Source: an uncultured Clostridiaceae bacterium (GTDB taxonomy: Bacteria > Bacillota > Clostridia > Clostridiales > Oxobacteraceae). Taken from it: a stretch of 11,837 bases of DNA. Below the pieces are notes generated by a model, which made no database searches, was not told where the DNA came from, and saw only the letters and a list, made by a program, of their open reading frames with translations. This document shows, piece by piece, positions 6,546 through 11,837 of this stretch. Location of the stretch: NCBI GenBank assembly GCA_937900065.1, contig CALCDS010000434.1, positions 1 through 11,837 of the forward strand, read 5' to 3'. The translations under genes and the position numbers were made by a program. Position 1 is the first letter of the stretch, and each line of letters opens with the position of its first letter.

Positions 6546-7739
6546 GTGATATGTGATAAATGTCACAGACCTTTAAACAGCACGGTTAGGGTTTGTCCAT
6601 ATTGTGGAGAAATAGTGCGAAGCAAAGATGCTTCTCGTGCACAAAATAGTTCCCATATTCATGATCATGAAAACAAAAATCTTAAGACTTTCATTAAAAT
6701 CTCTCTTGTGGTTATATTGTTAATTGGAGCAGGGATCGCTGCTGCATACTATGCTTACTCTTATTTTATAGGAAATTCCACAAAAGAATATGCAGGTTCG
6801 ATATCGAAAATAAATGCCCAGATAAATAGTGCAAATGACGGCATGGCGGAAATATTAAGAAAGGATGACAATGACTTTCCGGTTTCCGATATAATATCCA
6901 AGATACCTGAAACCAAAAAAAGCCTTGATAAGGCTGCGGAAAATTTAGGAAATATCAGTGCGCCTTCTAAATATTCGGCTTCCCACAACAAGCTAAAACA
7001 GGCGTTGGAGCTTAACAATATGATATACACCCAGCTTGAGGATGTATTAAGCTCGCCTGCATCTTCCGATATTCAAAAAAATGAGGAACAGCTTTATAAA
7101 TATATTGAGCAGTGTTCGGATACATATTCAAGTGTGAAGATGGAGAACAATTCCTTCGCGCTTCCTGAAGATATAACATCAATATCTTCAAAATTAGGCC
7201 CCTGGGTAAAACAGCAGCAGAATAAATATGCCAAAGTGTCTGAATTGATGTCCTCATTTTCAAAATACTTCGAGGAAATTTCAAAAACTCTTCTAAATTA
7301 TGAAAATTCGAAAGTTGACATAACCCAAGCTCTGAAAAAATCTCGTTTTGATAAGACTTCCTGGGACGAGCTTCTTTCACTGATTGCCAAAAATGAAAAA
7401 TCGATCGGCGATATAAAGGCAAGCTATATAAAAATACATGCCCCATCAGAGCTGAGAAATTTCAATAACAGATTCAGCTCGATACTTGACAGCAGCCTGG
7501 ATTATTACAGCAAATTGAAACAGGCCGTAGTCACAGATATGAACTTTGATGAAGAAGAGGAGCCAGATGCAGAGCAGGTTGATAAAAAAATAAATGAAAT
7601 CGATGCAATGTATGAAGAAGCTGAAAAGATGAATTCTTCCATAACTTCGGATTATAGAAAGTTTACTCAAGACATCGAAAGCGAAAAGAGCAAATATATG
7701 AATCCCGAATATATAGAAAAGATCATGGAAAAGCAATAG
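6546..7739 (+). CDS. Zinc-ribbon, single-pass membrane protein with a duplicated helical ectodomain (function unknown)
   Basis: I do not recognise a characterised orthologue. Numbering from the GTG at 6546, a cytoplasmic zinc ribbon with two CxxC knuckles comes first (Cys3, Cys6, Cys17, Cys20). A polar His-rich linker follows, then one membrane helix at about 49-75 (IKISLVVILLIGAGIAAA). The remaining ~320 residues are predicted extracytoplasmic and helix-rich. Segments 125-168 and 285-328 align without gaps and share a KS[LI]...I.APS core, so the ectodomain has an internal duplication. An acidic, coiled-coil-like tail ends in MEKQ. The layout recalls YvbJ/TcaA-like zinc-ribbon membrane proteins, but only in outline. 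I chose the GTG at 6546 because AGGTGA sits 5 nt before it; an in-frame GTG at 6537 would add three residues and lacks a proper ribosome binding site. Confidence 0.75.
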   Translation: MICDKCHRPLNSTVRVCPYCGEIVRSKDASRAQNSSHIHDHENKNLKTFIKISLVVILLIGAGIAAAYYAYSYFIGNSTKEYAGSISKINAQINSANDGMAEILRKDDNDFPVSDIISKIPETKKSLDKAAENLGNISAPSKYSASHNKLKQALELNNMIYTQLEDVLSSPASSDIQKNEEQLYKYIEQCSDTYSSVKMENNSFALPEDITSISSKLGPWVKQQQNKYAKVSELMSSFSKYFEEISKTLLNYENSKVDITQALKKSRFDKTSWDELLSLIAKNEKSIGDIKASYIKIHAPSELRNFNNRFSSILDSSLDYYSKLKQAVVTDMNFDEEEEPDAEQVDKKINEIDAMYEEAEKMNSSITSDYRKFTQDIESEKSKYMNPEYIEKIMEKQ

Positions 7740-7771
7740 GAAGAAATCTCAACATATTTTAAGATGAGTTG

Positions 7772-7852
7772 TGTTAACAAAGGTATCGATTTTTTGAGCA
7801 ATCCAAGCGGGATGCTCAAAACCAGAATCATACTTTGGCAAAACTTAACTGT
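7772..7852. repeat. Intergenic inverted-repeat element, copy E (compact form)
   Basis: The arms TTTTGAGCAATCC (7792-7804) and GGGATGCTCAAAA (7809-7821) face each other across the 4-nt loop AAGC. The outer parts, ACAAAGGTAT on the left and ATACTTTGGC on the right, are also complementary, followed outside by GTTAA/TTAAC. This is the same family as 6277-6497 with the centre missing. It lies between the zinc-ribbon gene and the ferritin-like gene. No T-run follows, so readthrough into the next gene is possible. Confidence 0.7.
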
Positions 7853-7943
7853 TATCAAAATATGCTAAACCTTCATATTATATATGGACGCATTTATTTC
7901 ATGCCAATGCTATTTACATATTATTTATCAAGGAGGATTTCAG

Positions 7944-8399
7944 ATGTATTATGGCATGGGTCCATATACCGGCCAGACCACCATGGCAATGCAGCCTGAA
8001 CTTATAAACCTCATTTTGGAAGCTATGAGGGATGAAAAGCAGGACAGGGCTAAATACAATATGATGATGGATATGACAGATGATGAAAAGATAAAAAGGC
8101 AGATAAATTTTGCATATGTTGATGAGGGAAAACACTATAAGATGTTTCGGCACATATTGCATTGTTTAACAGGCAGAACTACCGACGTGCAGGTGCCTGA
8201 AGTCAAAAAGCCCGACAATCTACTGGATGCCGTTGAAACGAGCATAGACGGTGAGCTTGAAGCAGTTGAAATGTACAGAAATATAAAATCAATGCTCCCG
8301 CAAACAAACCTAAGAGACATGTTGTATGAAATAATAACCGATGAGCAGGAGCACGCTACAAGGTTTGTATATGTTTATTCAATGATGACCGATTCATAA
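7944..8399 (+). CDS. Ferritin-like / rubrerythrin-type diiron protein
   Basis: This 151-residue soluble protein has a Met/Tyr/Gly-rich N-terminus and then a four-helix ferritin-like fold. Candidate diiron ligands appear as two matching halves. The first is Glu31, with Tyr38, and Glu61-x-x-His64 (DEGKH). The second is Glu104, with Tyr111, and Glu134-x-x-His137 (DEQEH). Spacings are 30 residues from Glu to Glu in both halves. There is no C-terminal rubredoxin domain, so it is a short rubrerythrin-like or ferritin-like protein. Peroxide reduction or iron handling in an anaerobe are the likely roles, but the substrate cannot be read from sequence. The start is the ATG at 7944, preceded by AAGGAGG with 7 nt spacing. 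The frame extends to an upstream ATG at 7884 but that has no ribosome binding site. A strong hairpin follows the stop codon. Confidence 0.85.
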   Translation: MYYGMGPYTGQTTMAMQPELINLILEAMRDEKQDRAKYNMMMDMTDDEKIKRQINFAYVDEGKHYKMFRHILHCLTGRTTDVQVPEVKKPDNLLDAVETSIDGELEAVEMYRNIKSMLPQTNLRDMLYEIITDEQEHATRFVYVYSMMTDS

Positions 8400-8422
8400 A
8401 TTCACATTATATAAAGTTGATT

Positions 8423-8493
8423 TTAAAAACAGGCTCTGTTTAACAAAGATACTGATTTTTTGAGCATCTTTGTTAAACAGAGCCTGTTTTTAA
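8423..8493. terminator. Perfect 28-bp hairpin, likely bidirectional terminator, built from the repeat family (copy F)
   Basis: Arms 8423-8450 and 8466-8493 are perfectly complementary around the 15-nt loop ACTGATTTTTTGAGC. The 3' arm ends in a T-run on either strand (GTTTTTAA). It lies between the convergent ferritin-like gene and mgtA, 23 nt after one stop codon and 8 nt after the other, as expected for a shared terminator. Its left arm plus loop (CAGGCTCTGTTTAACAAAGA, then TACTGATTTTTTGAGCATC) match the intergenic repeat family. Confidence 0.8.
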
Positions 8494-8501
8494 TGTCTTC
8501 A

Positions 8502-11063
8502 TTATTGTATGCCATACTTTTTAATATACCATGTCTTGACTGTTTGAGTTAAAGTAATATAACTAATCAGGATTATTACCAAAAAGATCCAGTATGTTGC
8601 AGGAAGTTTTACAAATCCAAAAGCACTGCCTAATGGTGAATTGGCCAAGAATGCGCCAAAACATACAGTTAAAGTTGATGTTATCATAAGCGGCCTGCTT
8701 GCCATGCTCTGGATAAACGGTATTTTATTGGTCCTGATCACATGAATTATCAATGTCTGCGTAAAAAGGGACTCAACAAACCACCCTGTCTGGAATAATG
8801 ATGGATTATTCCAGCTTTTGAATACAAAAATCATTATGAAATAAGTTATATAATCAAATATAGAACTGATCGGTCCAATATGCATAATATATCTTTTGAT
8901 ATCATCTACCGCCCATTTCCTTGGTTTTGCGATCCACTCCTCATCTACCGAATCCGTTGGAATAGCGGTTTGTGATATGTCATACAGAAGATTATTAGCC
9001 AACACCTGAATCGGAAGCATCGGCAAAAACGGTAAAAATATGCTTGCACCAAGCATGCTGAATATATTCCCAAAATTTGAGCTTGCAGTCATTTTGATAT
9101 ATTTTATTATATTCTCGAATACTCTTCTTCCTTCCATTACTCCTTCTTCAAGTACAAGCAGATTATTCTCAAGGAGTATTATATCCGACGATTCCTTTGC
9201 GATGTCAACTGCCGTATCGACCGATATTCCCACATCAGCCGCCTTAAGTGCGGGCGCATCATTTATCCCGTCTCCCATAAACCCAACTACATGGTTTTTA
9301 CTTTGCAGCGCCTTGATTATCCTCTCCTTATGCATAGGCGAGAGTTTGACAAAGACAGAAGTCTTTTGCGCCTGCTCACCAAGTTCCTCATCACTCATTG
9401 CATCTATCTCACTGCCAAGAAGTATTTTATCTATGGGAAGATTTATTTCATCACAGATTTTTTTAGTTACTATCTCATTATCCCCTGTGACGATTTTTAC
9501 ATCCACATTATATTTGCGGAACTTAGCGACAGCATCTTTTGAGGTCTCCTTTGGAGGATCAAGGAAAGCTAAAAAGCCAAGCAATGTCAGTTCACTTTCA
9601 TCAACTACAGAATATGAATTCTTGTTCTTATCAAATATCCTGTATGCTACGGCAATAACCTTGAATCCATCTGAATTCAGTCCTTTGACCATACTGTCGA
9701 TCTTGTCGGTCATCTTGCCCATAAAAGGCTCTGTTCCCTCTTTTGTTTCGTACTTATTGCATAGGCTCAGCACTTCCTCTATAGCGCCTTTGCAAATAAG
9801 CACATGTTCCATCCTCTTATTTTCTACGACTACAGACATTCTCTTTCTCATAAAATCAAATGGAATCTCATCTATCTTCAAATATTTCTGCTCAATGTTG
9901 GAATAATATTCTTCGTCATTTCTATGGCTAAGGATTGCACTATCCATCACATTTCTAAAACCGGTCTGATAAAAGCTGTTGATAAAAGCATACTTTAAAA
10001 CCCTTTCCGAATCATTGCCATATATATTCAAATATTTTTCGAGCACGACCTTACCGCAAGTTATGGTCCCTGTTTTATCGGTGCAAAGCACATCCATTGC
10101 TCCAAAGTTTTGTATGGCATTCAGCTTTCTCACAATGACTTTCTTTTTTGCCATGGTTAAGGCACCCTTTGAAAGATTGACAGTAACAATCATCGGGAGC
10201 ATCTCAGGCGTGAGACCTACCGCAACTGCAATGCCGAACAAAAATGCTTCAAGCCAGTTGCCTTTAGTCAGGCCGTTAATTAAAAACACGATCGGAGCCA
10301 TGATAAATATAAAGTTTATCATAAGCCAGGTATACTGATTTATCCCTTTTTCAAAACTGGTCAAAGGCCTCTCGCCGGTCATTTTGCTGCTCAATTGACC
10401 GAAATAGGTCTTCACTCCGGTAGTTACAACAACGGCAATTGCGGTCCCGCTCTCTACATTTGTACCCATAAAGCACAGGTTGGGATTTTCAAAGTCGCTC
10501 TTCCAGCTGCCTTCTATAACATTTTTTTCTACAGGAAGCGATTCGCCGGTAAGGGCCGACTGGTTCACAAACAAATCCTTTGATTTTATCAATTGCACAT
10601 CTGCGGGAATCATATCGCCTGATGCCAAGTGGATGATATCTCCAGGTACAACCACCTCTAAGGGCACTTCCTTCTCAATTCCATCCCTTATTACTGTTGC
10701 AGTTGTATTTACCATGGATTTTAGTTTTTCTACGGATTCATCCGCTCTCATCTCCTGGACAAATTTTAACGCCACTCCAAGCACGACCATTATGATCATC
10801 ACTGTTGCCGCCCTTGAATCTCCGGTTATATATGAGACCAATGCAAGTACAGCAAGCAAAATAACCAGAGGATTTTTAAAGTCTTCTAGAAATTTCAGAA
10901 AACGTGACTTTCTTTTCTCTCCGCCCACCTGATTAAATCCATACTTCTCAATTCTCTCTTCTGCTTCTTGTTCAGTTAATCCTTTAAGAGAAGTATCCAA
11001 TTTCTTCAATACAGTCTCTACAATATGATTATCTACCGTATCTATTAATTTCATTAATACCAT
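8502..11063 (-). CDS. mgtA: MgtA-type Mg2+-importing P-type (P3B) ATPase
   Basis: This is an integral membrane pump that imports Mg2+ at the cost of ATP. Numbered from the ATG at 11061-11063 (853 residues), it shows an N-terminal cation-ATPase domain, TGES at 172-175 (actuator), and LTPEMLPMIV at 284-293, the MgtA/MgtB-type M4 signature. Further on are DKTGT at 329-333 with the phosphorylated Asp329, KGA at about 425 in the nucleotide domain, TGDN at 526-529 and GDGINDAP at 597-604. The M6 segment is NNLLYDISQTAIPTD (690-704). About ten membrane helices are present. Length is slightly below the ~900 residues of enteric MgtA. GGGGAGG lies 9 nt before this start. An in-frame ATG at 11082-11084 adds seven residues and lies 2 nt after the stop of a small upstream ORF, so a second, coupled start is possible. 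Expression is probably controlled by the M-box riboswitch in its leader. Confidence 0.95.
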   Translation of the reverse strand: MVLMKLIDTVDNHIVETVLKKLDTSLKGLTEQEAEERIEKYGFNQVGGEKRKSRFLKFLEDFKNPLVILLAVLALVSYITGDSRAATVMIIMVVLGVALKFVQEMRADESVEKLKSMVNTTATVIRDGIEKEVPLEVVVPGDIIHLASGDMIPADVQLIKSKDLFVNQSALTGESLPVEKNVIEGSWKSDFENPNLCFMGTNVESGTAIAVVVTTGVKTYFGQLSSKMTGERPLTSFEKGINQYTWLMINFIFIMAPIVFLINGLTKGNWLEAFLFGIAVAVGLTPEMLPMIVTVNLSKGALTMAKKKVIVRKLNAIQNFGAMDVLCTDKTGTITCGKVVLEKYLNIYGNDSERVLKYAFINSFYQTGFRNVMDSAILSHRNDEEYYSNIEQKYLKIDEIPFDFMRKRMSVVVENKRMEHVLICKGAIEEVLSLCNKYETKEGTEPFMGKMTDKIDSMVKGLNSDGFKVIAVAYRIFDKNKNSYSVVDESELTLLGFLAFLDPPKETSKDAVAKFRKYNVDVKIVTGDNEIVTKKICDEINLPIDKILLGSEIDAMSDEELGEQAQKTSVFVKLSPMHKERIIKALQSKNHVVGFMGDGINDAPALKAADVGISVDTAVDIAKESSDIILLENNLLVLEEGVMEGRRVFENIIKYIKMTASSNFGNIFSMLGASIFLPFLPMLPIQVLANNLLYDISQTAIPTDSVDEEWIAKPRKWAVDDIKRYIMHIGPISSIFDYITYFIMIFVFKSWNNPSLFQTGWFVESLFTQTLIIHVIRTNKIPFIQSMASRPLMITSTLTVCFGAFLANSPLGSAFGFVKLPATYWIFLVIILISYITLTQTVKTWYIKKYGIQ

Positions 11064-11084
11064 AAAACAATACCTCCCCGGCAT

Positions 11085-11132
11085 TGTTATTCAAGCAGTG
11101 AAAGCATGGAAGATGTCACTGCTTGAATAACA
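11085..11132 (-). promoter_or_regulatory. Perfect 17-bp hairpin in the mgtA leader, overlapping a small ORF
   Basis: TGTTATTCAAGCAGTGA (11116-11132 on the minus strand) pairs perfectly with TCACTGCTTGAATAACA (11085-11101) around a 14-nt loop. It covers the last 15 codons of the 34-codon ORF and its stop codon. It ends about 6 nt before the mgtA Shine-Dalgarno GGGGAGG (11072-11078). No T-run follows, so it is not an intrinsic terminator. A translating ribosome would have to open it. Confidence 0.75.
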
Positions 11133-11191
11133 TGTGCTATTATTTTCATGCTAAATTGACCGTATTCTCTACCCGCAGGCCCATCATCCAT
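11087..11191 (-). CDS. 34-codon small ORF directly upstream of mgtA (leader peptide or small protein)
   Basis: ATG at 11189-11191 is preceded by GGAGGTGG with 5 nt spacing, one of the strongest ribosome binding sites in the window. The peptide begins MDDGPAGREYGQFS and ends in a mildly hydrophobic, amphipathic segment (MKIIAHVIQAV, then TSSMLSLLE). The TAA stop lies 2 nt before an in-frame mgtA ATG. Its second half is coded within a perfect hairpin. Acidic residues and a proline close to the N-terminus recall MgtL-type leader peptides, whose early translation is unstable at low Mg2+. That likeness is an inference from composition only. I do not recognise a homologue. Confidence 0.55.
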   Translation of the reverse strand: MDDGPAGREYGQFSMKIIAHVIQAVTSSMLSLLE

Positions 11192-11204
11192 ACATTCCAC
11201 CTCC

Positions 11205-11446
11205 ATTTTTTGAAAAATATGATTGGATGTTATTGCAAATATGCTCATCTAAAAAAAGCAATAAGAAATACAGGGCTAATAATTATCTTTTAACTTTGTG
11301 AAAATTTTTATTCTATTTAAATTTTAAATCAGGCAAATTTGAAAACCGGCTAATAATATAGGGACTATAGGAGCACTAAAAGAGTTGCTCTTAAAGAAAG
11401 GTATATAAAAGAGGGAACAGAATGCATCATAAGCTATAACAAAGCC
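11205..11446 (-). other. AT-rich untranslated stretch between the two small ORFs of the mgtA leader
   Basis: No ORF with a ribosome binding site is visible. There is a possible stem TTATTGC/GCAATAA (minus strand, 11253-11259 and 11231-11237) 26 nt before the ribosome binding site of the 34-codon ORF. A short AAGAG/CTCTT stem lies near 11384-11396. A weak promoter-like TTGCCT...TAGAAT with 15-nt spacing is present but not convincing. Confidence 0.4.
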
Positions 11447-11542
11447 TTAATCGAAAAAGAATAAAGCCGACATAGCAGGTATTCTGTTGTCTCCACTATA
11501 TATACGTTTTCCTCCACAGTCCGTACTACTGCCAGACTCCAT
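11447..11542 (-). CDS. 31-codon small ORF just after the M-box terminator
   Basis: ATG at 11540-11542 follows GAGGTGAG, the core of AGAGGTGAGAAGG, with about 4-7 nt spacing. The frame encodes 31 residues starting MESGSSTDCGGKRIYSGDN and ending in MSALFFFD, then TAA at 11447-11449. It begins about 30 nt downstream of the riboswitch terminator T-run, so it would be the first ORF of the transcript that escapes termination. It has one Cys and an aromatic Phe-rich C-terminus. I do not recognise it. It may be a small protein or a leader peptide, or it may not be translated. Confidence 0.4.
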   Translation of the reverse strand: MESGSSTDCGGKRIYSGDNRIPAMSALFFFD

Positions 11543-11574
11543 CCTTCTCACCTCTAAATTGCTCTAATAAAATT

Positions 11575-11607
11575 AAAAACCCTCGTCAAACTTGGACATG
11601 ACGAAGG
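11575..11607 (-). terminator. Intrinsic terminator of the M-box riboswitch
   Basis: On the minus strand, CCTTCGTCA (11599-11607) pairs with TGACGAGGG (11580-11588), nine pairs including one G-U, around a 10-nt loop and followed by TTTTT. It lies directly 3' of the aptamer, as expected for the off-state of a magnesium riboswitch. Confidence 0.85.
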
Positions 11608-11609
11608 CA

Positions 11610-11776
11610 TTCAAATCAACACTTTCCCGTTCAAGTTTTGGCTCTGCAAGGCAATGCAGCTGCATTAGATTAAACCTTCTCTGTTCGGTAAAACCTGCTT
11701 GCCAGTTAAGAATGTTTCCACTCTTTTACGGCAGCAGCCCGTATCCCTGTAGTAACCTCACCTACCGAGGTTTTAT
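11610..11776 (-). ncRNA. M-box (ykoK leader) Mg2+ riboswitch aptamer
   Basis: The minus strand carries GGTAGGTGAGGTTACTACAG, GGATACGGGCTGCTGCCG and, later, TAATGCAGCTGCATTGCC followed by GAGCCAAAACTTGAACGG. These match the order of conserved blocks of the M-box (TAGGTGAGG, GATACG, CTGCTGCC, TTAATGCAGCTG, GCTAAA). A terminator follows and the downstream gene is mgtA, a classical M-box target. In the family, Mg2+ binding compacts the aptamer and favours termination. The middle part departs from the common GACGCCAATGGGTCAACAG block, so this is a variant. End points are approximate. Confidence 0.82.
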
Positions 11777-11791
11777 TATTTTTACATTATT

Positions 11792-11820
11792 ATTCTATGC
11801 TCTGACCCTGTAAATGTCAA
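11792..11820 (-). promoter_or_regulatory. Sigma-A promoter of the mgtA leader
   Basis: On the minus strand, a perfect TTGACA (11815-11820) and TAGAAT (11792-11797) are separated by 17 nt. The predicted start near 11785 is about 10 nt before the M-box aptamer. Confidence 0.8.
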
Positions 11821-11837
11821 CCTCTTTTCCTTGTTTT

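Noticed and set aside
7884..7943. Upstream ATG extending the ferritin-like protein by 20 residues
   Set aside because: No ribosome binding site precedes 7884, whereas AAGGAGG precedes the ATG at 7944 and the protein from there has the expected length.
9040..9906. 288-codon plus-strand open frame
   Set aside because: It lies wholly antisense to the conserved catalytic part of mgtA and shows no ribosome binding site or recognisable domain; it is a shadow of that gene's codon use.
11592..11813. 73-codon plus-strand frame at the right end
   Set aside because: It lies antisense to the M-box aptamer, its terminator and the promoter, and has no ribosome binding site.

Overview
The window looks like chromosomal DNA from a low-to-moderate GC anaerobic Firmicute of the Clostridia type. 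The evidence is strong AGGAGGTGA-type ribosome binding sites, several GTG starts, a glmS ribozyme, an M-box magnesium riboswitch, a cdaA-cdaR-glmM type cluster and a rubrerythrin-like ferritin-fold protein. No phage, transposase, CRISPR, tRNA or rRNA gene is visible. Species cannot be fixed from the sequence.

Left half (1-5809, all minus strand). Read in the direction of transcription, the genes are cdaA (diadenylate cyclase, GTG start), cdaR/ybbR (GTG start, overlapping cdaA by 19 bp), a COG2509-type FAD-dependent dehydrogenase (3 bp after cdaR), an intrinsic terminator, a promoter with palindromes, glmM, the glmS ribozyme, and the first 60 codons of glmS, which runs off the left edge. GlmS and GlmM make glucosamine-6-P and then glucosamine-1-P for peptidoglycan. 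CdaA and CdaR make and modulate c-di-AMP, and in other Firmicutes they physically contact GlmM. The block is therefore a cell-wall precursor and c-di-AMP module.

Middle (5810-8500). A non-coding stretch of about 735 bp holds members of a dispersed intergenic inverted-repeat family. It is followed by two plus-strand genes: a zinc-ribbon, single-pass membrane protein with an internally duplicated helical ectodomain, and a small diiron ferritin-like protein. More repeat copies lie around them. One forms a perfect 28-bp hairpin that probably terminates transcription from both sides.

Right part (8502-11837, minus strand). A P3B-type Mg2+ ATPase (mgtA) is preceded by a leader of about 720 nt. In order of transcription the leader holds a consensus promoter (TTGACA-17-TAGAAT), an M-box-like riboswitch ending in an intrinsic terminator, a 31-codon small ORF with its own Shine-Dalgarno, an AT-rich stretch, and a 34-codon small ORF. 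The 3' half of the second ORF is folded into a perfect 17-bp hairpin, and its stop codon lies 2 nt before an in-frame mgtA ATG. The second small ORF suggests a further control layer at the level of leader translation, on top of the riboswitch. This is the most interesting unexplained structure in the window. The other main candidates for novelty are the repeat family and a short ORF that runs across the glmS ribozyme cleavage site.
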